A stretch of DNA of 64,000 nucleotides. Origin: Rhabdophis nuchalis (taxonomy: Eukaryota; Chordata; Lepidosauria; Squamata; Natricidae). Below the pieces are notes generated by a model. That model did not search any database, was not told where the DNA came from, and saw only the letters and a list, made by a program, of their open reading frames with translations. The DNA is taken from NCBI GenBank assembly GCA_039707465.1, contig CM077643.1, forward strand, positions 333,518,419 through 333,582,418, given 5' to 3'. Below, piece after piece: positions 12,012 through 20,800 of the stretch. Made by a program: the position numbers and the translations under genes. Each line of letters begins with the position of its first letter. Position 1 is the first letter of the stretch.

Positions 12012-12164
12012 ACCATTTGAATAACAATTCTAAAATGGGCTTATCAGAAATGAAAACATGCACTTGTGAAGGCCTCCCAACATTCCCACTTAGTGTCTCT
12101 TGCTGTAGGGAAAACAGTTTATTGTGAAATTAATTAAAATGATAATGTGAATAAGTAATCAATT

Positions 12165-12280
12165 TCATTGTAATTTTATTACAATATTATTACAATGACA
12201 ATAAAGATGATGATGATGATTATTATCATCATCATCATCTTCATCATCATCATCATCATTATTATTATTATTATTATTTA
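12165..12280. repeat. L2-type 3' tail plus GAT/ATC/ATT triplet microsatellite
   Basis: The motif ATTACAATGACAATAAAGAT at about 12179-12200 resembles the 3' end of L2-clade LINEs. It runs directly into (GAT)n, then (ATC)n and (ATT)n. The GAT block is the reverse complement of the ATC block, so the array can fold into a hairpin. The tail assignment is less certain than the microsatellite. Confidence 0.6.
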
Positions 12281-12487
12281 GAAATAGTAACATCACATTT
12301 TAATAGAATTTATTATTGGCAAAATGGAGTTACTACGTAAAATTACTATCAAGACTCAGAATGCTTTTGCAAATACTCATTCTTTATGTCAGTATAGCAT
12401 GGTATAACCAAGTAAAATTGGATTTATGGTAATCTATCAGTAATCCTGGGCAAAGAAAATTATTCCAATATTGAAATTATAGAATCA

Positions 12488-12545
12488 GTTTGGGTTAGTA
12501 GTTAAGGCACCAGGCTAGAAACCACAAGACTGACTTGAAGGCACA
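12488..12545 (+). mobile_element. tRNA-derived SINE head fragment
   Basis: GGTTAGTAGTTAAGGCACC followed by AGGCTAGAAACC resembles the tRNA-like head of the SINE at 60974-61075 (GTGGTTAAAGCACTGGGCTA). Only about 55 bp remain, so this is tentative. Confidence 0.45.
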
Positions 12546-14489
12546 TCATCATGCTTATCATCAATGAAACTATAAACTGTAAAAGCATTAATACTAAATA
12601 TCTTTAAATCCATAAAAGGTATTTAAATTTTAAAAGTAATTTAAAATCATTTAATCAATTATAAATAACATTCATTAGATGCAAATAAAATTTATGAAAG
12701 CAATTAGTATGCAAATATAAATTTATGAGCATTCTAGATTATAAACTGAAAAATCTTACATTTTCAAAAACATTATGCTACTAACCACCTCAAAGCTGTC
12801 ATTTTTATCGCTATCAAAAAAAATATTAGTTTATTGGAATATAAAATACAAAGGAAAATGAAAATAGTGGGAAATTAGGTGAAGGAAAGGGGGAAATGAG
12901 AAATTGTGGAGTAGAAAAGGAAAAGCAAAAAGAAAGTGTTGGCTTCCAGTTCTTTTTAGTACAGTAGAAAATAATCATATTACAACATCAACTTTTTACT
13001 TTTATACAATAATATATATTATAATCAAGGCTGTCTTGACTATAAGACTTCAGAAGAGAAAAAATTAAAGTATACTACACTGATTATTGTTAAATCATAC
13101 AATATTTAAAATACTATTCAAAATGCTGCATAATTTTTTCAAAGCACATAGGCATTAATATAACTATATAAAGAAGTTGATATCTATAGATGAACTGATG
13201 CAGTATCTTTGTCTGACTCATTTAAAGCTGCCCCAGAAGTATTTCTGTAATTTCTTGGTGTAATAATGATAGTAAAGAAAGCAGTTATAGTCCAGGATTT
13301 TTTATTAATTAGTAGTAATTCCATTGAAGTAGTTATGGTATGATATTTGAGTATAGAACAGATGTAATACCTGTAAATAGCAAGTTTATTTAAATTTCTT
13401 TTCCTATTTTTTGCTGTAACTAGTTCTAATAGGAATGTTTTTTTAAAAAAAAATGCAGTACTAATATAAGAAAGGAAATTGATGGTGTAACAAGCTCAAG
13501 CTGTGCATTTTCCAGTGTATTCTGGTACTACTAAATACTTTATCTTTTTTGATTATTCATTTATTTGTAAAGTTTGTATAATATTGTCAATCAGCGCCTC
13601 TAATTGGATTACAGCCAGTATTTATGAAACGGTTAAAAAAAATGGGTATTGTAATGCTGGGACCACAGGCAACCGTTGTATGTATTCTTAGCTTTCTGTC
13701 TTTGAATTGTGGGAAACAATAGGTAGTATGTTTACCATATTTTGACATTTTTCCTGCAACTATATTTGTTTGTCTTATCCTTGTGACCCTTCAAGAAAAA
13801 AAATATATTTGCACAATTAAGGATATGATGCTGCATTTGATATGAAGGCAAGGTGTGTAAAAGCCTGGCTGTTCATGTTACCTTAGAAATTATGAGTCTA
13901 ATAATGTTACAACTTGTAAAATCAATTCCCAATCTCATTGTATAAAAATATAAAAGTAGTCGTCGTCATCCAAAGAGGACCATGCTCTGCACCTGAGAGT
14001 AAAAACACAATAAAAATAAATGAGTTATGGTTAGCTGACCTTTCTTGAGATCCTCACACCTGCTCGAGTTTAACAGCTGAACCCTTCAGGCCACTCTTGT
14101 GTATTCCCCCCTCCTCAAATTTAAATTCTGTCATCAAGCTAAATTGGGAAATAATGGCACAAATTTCCATTACCCCCACCTTTTGTTATAGAAAATAGAA
14201 GTAGGGAAGGTTATAGTCAATTACACCGAATGTCTACTTCCAACTATTAACTATTAATAAAGGCAAGGAATGTGGTACCTGTTGCATTTCTGTTTACTGG
14301 CCAGTTGGAAATATTTTTGTGATAATGGTTGTTTGATTTAGGCTTTACAAGATATGCTATTGTAATATGCATATTGTACTTTATGGCATACTCTGATGTG
14401 TAAATATATCAGGTACTGGTAGATTTTTCAATAAACTTTTCCCTTCCTGGAAAAAATAGCATATCAAAATTCATAGATATATTAATTAC

Positions 14490-15230
14490 TAGTTGTACCT
14501 GGCCATGCGTTGCTGTGGTTAAATGGCCAACCAATCTGTGTGTAGATGTACATCTGCACACACAAACACGTACACACACCACAGTATAACCCCCAAACTA
14601 CCTACCTATTGTATTTCTTCCTCTCTCCCTCTACATACCTACCTACTGTATCTTTCCCTCTCTATCCCTACCTACCTACATACTGTATTTCTCCCTCTCT
14701 ATCTATCTCTCTACCTATCTACACCTACCTACTATATTTCTCCCTCTCTCTCTCTCTATCCCTCTACCTACCTACCTACTGTATTTTTCCCTTCCTCTCT
14801 CTATCCCTCTACCTACCTACCTACCTACTATATTTCTCCCTCTATATATATATATATCCCTCTACCTCTTTACCTACCTACTGTATTCCCCCCCCCTCTC
14901 TATCCCTCTACCTACCTACCTACCTACCATGCAGCCACCTGGGAGTGTGCCACCCCCATGCCTTGTTTTGGGCCTAGTAGGCCTCCATACAGCCTCCTGC
15001 GACCAAAAATGGGCCACCTGGGAGTGTGCCAACCCCCCCCCATGCCTAGTTTTGGGCATAGAAGGCATCCATACAGCCTCCTGGGACCAAAACTGGGCCA
15101 CTTGGGTGTGTGCCACCCTCTGCGCCTTGTTTTGGGCCTTGTAGGCCTCCTTGCAGTATGGAAACGTTGGATGCTTATTCGGTTGCTGAGGAAACAACCG
15201 TTGGAAATGTGAGGGGCGTGCTTAACAGAT
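14490..15230. mobile_element. Unclassified repeat element with internal minisatellites
   Basis: It opens with TTGTACCTGGCCATGCGTTG and ends near GGGCGTGCTTAACAGATG. Inside is a CTAC/CTCT minisatellite (about 14596-14932) like that of the TA-flanked elements, then 2.6 tandem copies of an 80-bp unit (14934-15155). Terminal repeats were not resolved. The 229-aa and 143-aa ORFs over this block are Tyr/Pro/Ser/Leu repeats from the minisatellite and are not genes. Confidence 0.55.
14934..15155 (+). repeat. About 80-bp tandem repeat, 2.6 copies
   Basis: Units start with GCCACCTGGGAGTGTGCCA at 14934 and 15013 and GCCACTTGGGTGTGTGCCA at 15097. Each includes TTTTGGGC and GGC(C/A)TCCAT. The unit spacings are 79 and 84 bp. 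Confidence 0.85.
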
Positions 15231-15359
15231 GTACTGATTCTTGTCTGAATTAAGACTAGCTAATTACACAAAACTTAATTTCAGGAATAAAGCCTTCTAG
15301 TGTTTAATGTTGTGCAACATCTTCATGAAAAATACCTTTTCCTTTTTTGCTATTTTTAG

Positions 15360-15542
15360 AAGTGAAGCCACCATGTATATTTAATAGCGTGGAATATAAT
15401 GATGGAGACATGTTCCGAATGGACACTTGTCGGTTTTGTCAATGCCAAGGTGGTGTATCTATGTGTTTCTCCGCACAATGTGGCGAGCTACACTGTGATA
15501 GATACTATGTACCTGAAGGAGAGTGCTGTCCAGTATGCGAAG
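15360..15542 (+). CDS. CRIM1: CRIM1 exon 6: VWC domain 1
   Basis: The 183-bp exon (phase 1 to phase 1) follows TATTTTTAG and ends GCGAAG|GTAATT. It encodes a complete chordin-type VWC module: C-IFNSVEYNDGDMFRMDTC, CRFCQC, then CGELHC, YVPEGECCPVC. All ten cysteines are present in the expected CxxCxC...CCxxC spacing. In CRIM1 these modules bind BMP4/BMP7-type ligands. The symmetrical 1-1 phase fits one VWC module per exon. Confidence 0.96.
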
Positions 15543-15903
15543 GTAATTTCTTTTGTCGCTTGGCTTCAGGAATTGATGAACCTTAAAAGCTAAATATAAT
15601 ATTTTATAGCAATAGTTAAAAGTTGATATGAAAGAAACTTGACATTGGTCCAACTGAAATGAGTTTGGTTATTTATATATTTAATACATTTATGTACAAA
15701 TGTATATGCACTATTGTCATTATGCACAACTCTGATTAATAATGCAAGACTAATTGTAATTTGATATAATCTCCATTGTTCACAACACATTTCCAATAAA
15801 AGCATATTTCTGTTATTTTCCTATGAAAATAGTCTACATCACGTTAGGTACTACTAATAATTAATTGTCATAACATCAGAAGTTTTTTTGACAGTTTAAA
15901 ATA

Positions 15904-16722
15904 CAGGTAGTTGTCAGTTTATGACCACAAATGAGTCCAATTGAGACTTTTATTAAGTGACTTTTGCCCCATTTTACGACCTTTCTTGCCTCAGTTGTTA
16001 AGGGGATCATTGCAGTTGTTAAGTTAGTGACATAGTTCTTAAGTGAATCTGACTTCCCTATTGATTTTGCTTGTCAGAAGGTCACAAAAGGTGATCATAT
16101 GACCCCAGGACACTGCAACCGTGATAAATATGAATCAGTTCCAAGCGTCTGAATTTTGACATTGTGATCATGAGGATGTTGCAGTGGTTGTAAGTGTGAA
16201 AAACGGTCATAAGTCACTTTTTTTCAGTTCCATTCTAATTTTGAATGGTCACTAAACGAACTGTTTAAAGCGGTGGGTTTCAAAATGTTTTAGAACCTCT
16301 TCTATAGGTGTGGCCTGCTTTGTGGGAGTGGCTTGGGAGTCATGTAACTGGGTGGGCGTGACCAACTTGTAAAATGTGGTGAAACTCACTTAACGTTCTT
16401 GCTTAGCAACCAAAATGTTGCCTCAGAAACTCTGACATTTGAAGCATGCAAGTCTTAAAGCTGTCAAGTTACAAGACCCTTGCACCCCTAACCCTTTAGG
16501 GAAAAAAATCCCAGGAGTGTTGAAACTTGACAGCTTTAAGACCTGTGGACTTCAACTCCCAGAATTCCTCCTCTCACTGTTCATCTTGATGATGTGCAGA
16601 TGGATAGGGGGAGGGAGCTGGAACCATTTCTAAACTGCACTGTAGACTTATGGAACCTCTTCTATAGAAGAGGTTAGAACTGGCAGGAATCCACCCCTAG
16701 TTATAAGTTGACAACTGCCTGT
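15904..16722. mobile_element. TIR element with a second element nested inside
   Basis: The left end CAGGTAGTTGTCAGTTTATG and the right end ATAAGTTGACAACTGCCTG are inverted repeats. Family landmarks (TTTTACGACCTTTCTTGCC, GATCATATGACCCCAGGAC, AAAAACGGTCATAAGTCAC, CACTAAACGAACTGTT) run to about 16265. The final TIR resumes only near 16700, so roughly 435 bp has been inserted into the 3' end. The TIR family matches 11689-12011. Confidence 0.75.
16266..16699. mobile_element. Nested squamate repeat inside the TIR element
   Basis: The segment carries GTGGGTTTCAAAATGTTTTA, GGGTGGGCGTGACC and an inverted pair CTTAAAGCTGTCAAGTT / AACTTGACAGCTTTAAG around 16454-16546, followed by CTTCAACTCCCAGAATTCC, a block shared with the palindromic MITEs at 35253 and 62017. 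It looks like a composite of two non-autonomous DNA elements; the exact boundaries are uncertain. Confidence 0.55.
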
Positions 16723-16858
16723 ATATAGCCTTGACTTAATGAATTCTGAGAACTTCAACCCATTGTTACCAACATGGAATATTCATTAATCATTGTAGGT
16801 GAATTAAACTATTTAAGCTTTGTTTAATTGTAGAGCGTTTTTTTTTGTTTGCTTTCAG

Positions 16859-17056
16859 ATTCCATTTCTCCAATTAGCAACCCTGCAGGATGTTATGCTA
16901 ATAGTCAGATTCAAGCACATGGTGACCGCTGGAGGGAAGATGATTGTACTTTCTGCCAGTGCATCAATGGAGAGTCCCATTGTGTGGCCACAGCCTGTGG
17001 ACAAAGTTGCTTGAACCCTGTAAAGGTTCCAGGAGAATGTTGCCCAATGTGTGAAG
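16859..17056 (+). CDS. CRIM1: CRIM1 exon 7: VWC domain 2
   Basis: The 198-bp exon (1-1 phase) follows GCTTTCAG and ends TGTGAAG|GTCAGA. It encodes NPAGCYA, HGDRWREDDCTFCQC, CVATACGQSC and VKVPGECCPMCE, the second VWC module, with ten cysteines. It matches mammalian CRIM1 closely. The donor GTCAGA departs from consensus at several intronic positions, so splice strength may rely on the exon end AAG. Confidence 0.96.
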
Positions 17057-17785
17057 GTCAGACATGAAAAAAATCAATTACCTGTCTTTTTTTGTGGGGA
17101 AGGATGGATAGTGTTGGATTTGATTATAGTGTTCCTATTTTTAAAAACATAACAAAAGCCCTTCCCTTATCTAATAACAGAAGAACGTGTGCCATCAGCT
17201 TTAACTGCAATGAATAGAACTCATTTTGGAGCAGAGTAAGGTTTTGTATGACTGCATTAGACATTAGATAATACAGGCTGTTGCCGTATTATCTGCAAAA
17301 CAAAGGGAGAAACATGACATTCTTTGAAAAATCTCTACATCTGTAATTAATTTACAGATTTACAGAGCATTTCTTTGTGCCAGTTTTCACTATATAGTCA
17401 TTTTTTTTCTCACTTGGTAGAGTTTCAGACCCACTTTAATTTTATTATTTAAACTTTTTTCATTTTGATCTACAGCTTTCAATGATAATACATTGTCATG
17501 TGGTCAGTCAGATATTACCAGATATCAGGTCTGTCTTCCTTCTGCCTTACTCCTAGCCCTTGAGCTACGATTATATCTTCAGAAACCATTCAAACTTACA
17601 ACGGCCCTGATTATGTCTGGTTCTCAGAATGTCAGCCATCTCAGTACCTTCTACAATCGTGATCACAGTCTGGGAGCTTGCCAAAGTGTTCACACTTATG
17701 ACTGGTTAACAAATGCTTTGCAATCACATAATCACCATTTAAAATTTTTCCTGCCTTGTGTACCCTGTGTCAGGCGCATCTCCTA

Positions 17786-18200
17786 CACCAGTGATGGCTA
17801 ACCTTTTCCAGAGCGAGTGCTCAAAGCATGTGCATGCATGCCCAAGTGTGTGTGTGTACGTGTGTGTGTGTACCTGAATCCCCAAAATGCAATGCGCACA
17901 TGTTCTCTGTACATGCGCCCTGCCCCACACACACACGTGTGTGTGTGTTCCCTGCATGCCCCCCACACTCCCACACATGTGGACACCCACCCACCCCTGT
18001 ACATGCTCCTCCCACTTGCCCCGCCCCACACATATGCATGGTAGAGACCAGCTGGTGGAAGGCGCACGCACATGCATGGTAGAACTGCACTGAGACAACG
18101 GCTCTTCCCAATCTCCACAGTGCCATACACATCCCCAAGCACACTATCCATGACTGCCCTCGCACATCATCTCCAACCCTCCCCTGCATACCTCCCTCCC
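17786..18200. mobile_element. CA/TG-rich repeat, possibly hAT-like
   Basis: It starts CAGTGATGGCTAACCTTTTC, the typical left end of a squamate hAT-like family, and continues into TG/CA dinucleotide blocks (17847-17960) that form inverted TGTGTG/CACACA pairs. No right terminal repeat was identified. Overlapping ORFs on both strands here are low-complexity Cys/His/Thr strings. Confidence 0.45.
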
Positions 18201-18374
18201 CAATTACACACACACCTCTCCTCTACCCCCTTAAGTCCTTTTCCATCCAGTAGCAACCACTTACCTGGGATTTGGGATTTTCAATTTCCCACTGGCTTTC
18301 CTAATGACTTTGGTTGTAGGAAGTTGGCAGGAAATTGCCTCACCTAAGCATCATGGGAGAGTGTGTGTGTGTGT

Positions 18375-18430
18375 GTAATTTATATGCTGCCCATTTCAGT
18401 ATCAAGCAGCTCTGGACAATGATAACCCAG
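18375..18430 (-). mobile_element. Short LINE/SINE 3'-tail fragment, minus strand
   Basis: After a (GT)n block, TTTATATGCTGCCCATTTCA followed by AAGCAGCTCTGGACA reads on the minus strand like the conserved tail of L2-mobilised elements. It is too short for a firm assignment. Confidence 0.4.
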
Positions 18431-18544
18431 CTTGCAGGGATTGTCATTATTAAATGATGTGGTTTTTACCAATGGAAATTCTTTTCCCAATTGCTGCTGT
18501 AAATCAAGGATTATCTGTAGTACGTCTTTTGGATCTTAGATAGT

Positions 18545-19436
18545 AGTCAGGTTGGATACCCATGCTTCGCTAAGGAACTATGTGATCAGACTAGATAAAT
18601 TGACAGTTAAAGCTTGAACATTAATGAGTAGTTACAATTGGCCTCTCCTCTCCCCTTTCTCTCCCTCAGGCTGGCCCCATTGATCCTCTCCTATCCCCTT
18701 CTCTACCTCAGCCTTGCCCCACAGAGGCCCCACCTATCTTATCACCTTCTCTGTCTCAGATTTGCCCCACAGAAGCCTCTCCTATGTTATTCCCTTCTCT
18801 CCCTTTGGGGAGGGGGGAAGGGGGAGTAGAACATCTAACTCCTTAGCTGATGCTACGAGTGTGCTACGAGGAGGAGGAGGAGGAGGAAGAGAAGTATTAA
18901 CACTTCATGTGATCTTAATTCTATCCTTCTAGGCTGCATAAACAGAGGGATAGAATCAAGATCACGTGAAGTGTTAATACCACTTTATAATGCCTTGGTA
19001 AGGCTACACTTGGAATACTGCATTCAGTTCTGGTCGCCACGATGTAAAAAATATGTGGAGACTTTAGAAAGAGTGCAGAGAAGAGCAACAAAGATCATTA
19101 GGGGACTGGAGGCTGAAACATACGAGGAATGGTTGCAGGAATTGGGTATGTCTAGTTTAATGAAAAAAAGGTCTAGGGGAGACATGATAGCAGTCTTCTG
19201 ATATCTCAGAGGCTGCCACAAAGAAGAGGGAGTCAAACTGTTCTCCAAAGCACCTGAGGGCAGAACAAGAAGCAATGGGTAGAAACTAATCAAGGAGAGA
19301 AGCAACTTAGAACAGGAGAAATTTCCTGACATTTAGAAAAGTTAATCAGTGGAATAACTTGCCTTTAAGTTTGTAGGCTTTATGGTTCTGGAGATATCGT
19401 ACTGATGCATGAGTGGTATTTCACTTTTATATAGAG
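18545..19436 (+). mobile_element. Unclassified element, copy 1, interrupted by CR1
   Basis: It begins near GATACCCATGCTTCGCTAAG, carries GAACTATGTGATCAGACTAG, TTAATGAGTAGTTAC and a pyrimidine-rich block, and ends with AAGTTTGTAGGCTTTATGG and TTCTGGAGATATCG near 19363-19400. The same ordered landmarks occur in copy 2 (19437-19950), directly downstream in the same orientation. A CR1 piece (18894-19360) sits inside copy 1. Confidence 0.6.
18894..19360 (+). mobile_element. CR1 LINE fragment with inverted 5' end
   Basis: From 18948 onward it reads as CR1 ORF2 C-terminal coding: [33 protein letters not shown], and SRGDMIAVF, then AAGAAGAGGGAGTCAAACTG and ACTAATCAAGGAGAGAAGC. Immediately before it, 18894-18926 is the reverse complement of 18948-18980 (33 bp, two mismatches) across a 21-nt loop. 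That arrangement fits a 5' inversion during target-primed reverse transcription. The copy is truncated at both ends relative to a full CR1. Confidence 0.75.
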
Positions 19437-19950
19437 AGACTAGCTGAATGCCCTTGCTACGCTATGAAACTATGTGATCGGGCTTGATAAACCAACACTT
19501 ACAACTTGAAAATTAATGAGTAGTTACCATCGACCTCTCCTTTCCCCTTCTCTCCATCAGCCTTGCCCCACAGAAGCCTCCCCTATGCTATCCCCTTCTC
19601 TCCCTTAACCTTGCCTCACAGAATCCCCACCTATCATATCACCTTCTCTTCCTCAGGCTCCTCTCCAAACTCCCAGCTAGCAGGCCGGATGAGTCACATG
19701 CTGGCCATGCCCATGTCCAAATTTTCAGGTGGGGAGGGGGAGTAGAATGTCTAATACTTTAGCATCAGTGCATGTTAATAATAATATGCAGAATACTAAT
19801 GCTCTGATGTTCATTTCAAAAAAATCCTTTGTTACCGAGCACCTAAAAGCCAAGAGGAACATATATGCCAAATTTCAAGTTTGTAGGCTTTACTGTTCTG
19901 GAGATTTCATGATTCCTGCGTGAATGTTTTTGAATTCATATATATAGATA
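19437..19950 (+). mobile_element. Unclassified element, copy 2
   Basis: Starts CTAGCTGAATGCCCTTGCTA, followed by GAAACTATGTGATCGGGCTT, TTAATGAGTAGTTACCATCG and a CT-rich block. It ends CAAGTTTGTAGGCTTTACTG, TTCTGGAGATTTCATG and a TATATATAGATAG tail. It is a direct neighbour of copy 1. No coding capacity is seen; superfamily not determined. Confidence 0.6.
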
Positions 19951-20189
19951 GGAGGTATCTAATTGACTTGTTTACAACATCATTGCAAAACTATTAGGAA
20001 GTGTTCACCAACTCTGAAAGTGAACATAAGACTTTTTCTAACTTATCCCCTACATTTTCCTTTTTTCAGGCTTCAGAAATTACATATTTCAGTTTTCAAT
20101 ACCATGCTTGAGTCTTACAGACAGAAATGCTATACTGCAGCTATTCAGTGACCCAGTATAAGGAAGACTAGTGATATATCATTCATTTA

Positions 20190-20800
20190 TTCATTTTCAT
20201 TTTATTCCATTTATATACCGCTCCTATCTCCCCAAAGGGACTCAGGGCGGTGCACAGGGAAATTTAAAAGAATACAAACATACAACCGTAATAAATACAT
20301 ACACAACACTAAAATATAAATTAAATTAAGTATAGCCTGTGCTAAAAATGTAATTAAAACTACTAAGATTAAAACCCTGACTAGGTCTGTAAGGAATTTC
20401 CTCGGGATCTAAGCGAGGCCAGCTAAATGGAAGAAATGAGTCTTGAGTAATCGGCGGAAGAGGCGAAGGTCCGTGGTGGTACAAAGTTCGGGGGGTAGGT
20501 CGTTGCAGAGGGCTGGGCCCGCCACAGAGAAGGCCCTTCCCCTGGGGGCCGCCAGCCGGCATTGTCCAGCGGACGGTACCCTGAGGAGGCTCTCCCTATG
20601 GGAGCGAATTGGCCGAAGGGAGGTGTGTGGTAGGAGGCGGTCCGGGAAATAACTAGGCCCCGTGCCATGGAGCGTTTTAAAGATGGTTACCAGCACCTTG
20701 AAGCGCACCCGGAAAGCCACCGGTAGCCAGTGCAGCTCGCGCAGGAGAGGTGTTACGTGGGAATGCCATGAGGCTCCCAGAATCCCCTGCGCAGCCATCA
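20190..20800 (-). mobile_element. L2/CR1-L3-type LINE 3' end, minus strand
   Basis: The minus-strand frame 20840-20409 holds the reverse transcriptase C-terminus: HVTPLLRELHWLPVAFRVRF, LHGTGPSYFPDRLLPHTSLR, GRAFSVAGPALCNDLPPEL. The 3' tail has GGGACTCAGGGCGGTGCAC and a TTCATTT-rich end. It is 5'-truncated at about 20800. Confidence 0.85.

Larger units (their letters stand above)
10842..15359 (+). other. CRIM1: CRIM1 intron 5
   Basis: A phase-1 intron of 4.5 kb. It holds a TIR element fragment (11689-12011), a LINE 3' tail with a triplet microsatellite (12165-12280), a SINE scrap (12488-12545) and an unclassified element with minisatellites (14490-15230). The stretch 12550-14480 is very AT-rich with no recognisable feature. 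Confidence 0.8.
15543..16858 (+). other. CRIM1: CRIM1 intron 6
   Basis: A 1.3-kb phase-1 intron. More than half (15904-16722) is a TIR element interrupted by a second element. No conserved feature is seen in the remainder. The acceptor is preceded by a strong T-rich tract ending GCTTTCAG. Confidence 0.85.

Noticed and set aside
14523..15212. A 229-aa ORF and a 143-aa ORF rich in Tyr, Pro, Leu and Ser
   Set aside because: They are translations of the CTAC/CTCT minisatellite and the 80-bp tandem unit, not real proteins.
17739..18213. Overlapping 117-130 aa ORFs on the minus strand and others on the plus strand
   Set aside because: Low-complexity Cys/His/Thr strings from CA/TG repeats.
20060..20160. 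Short ORF (19963-20151) after the tandem elements
   Set aside because: No motif, no splice evidence; ordinary intronic sequence.
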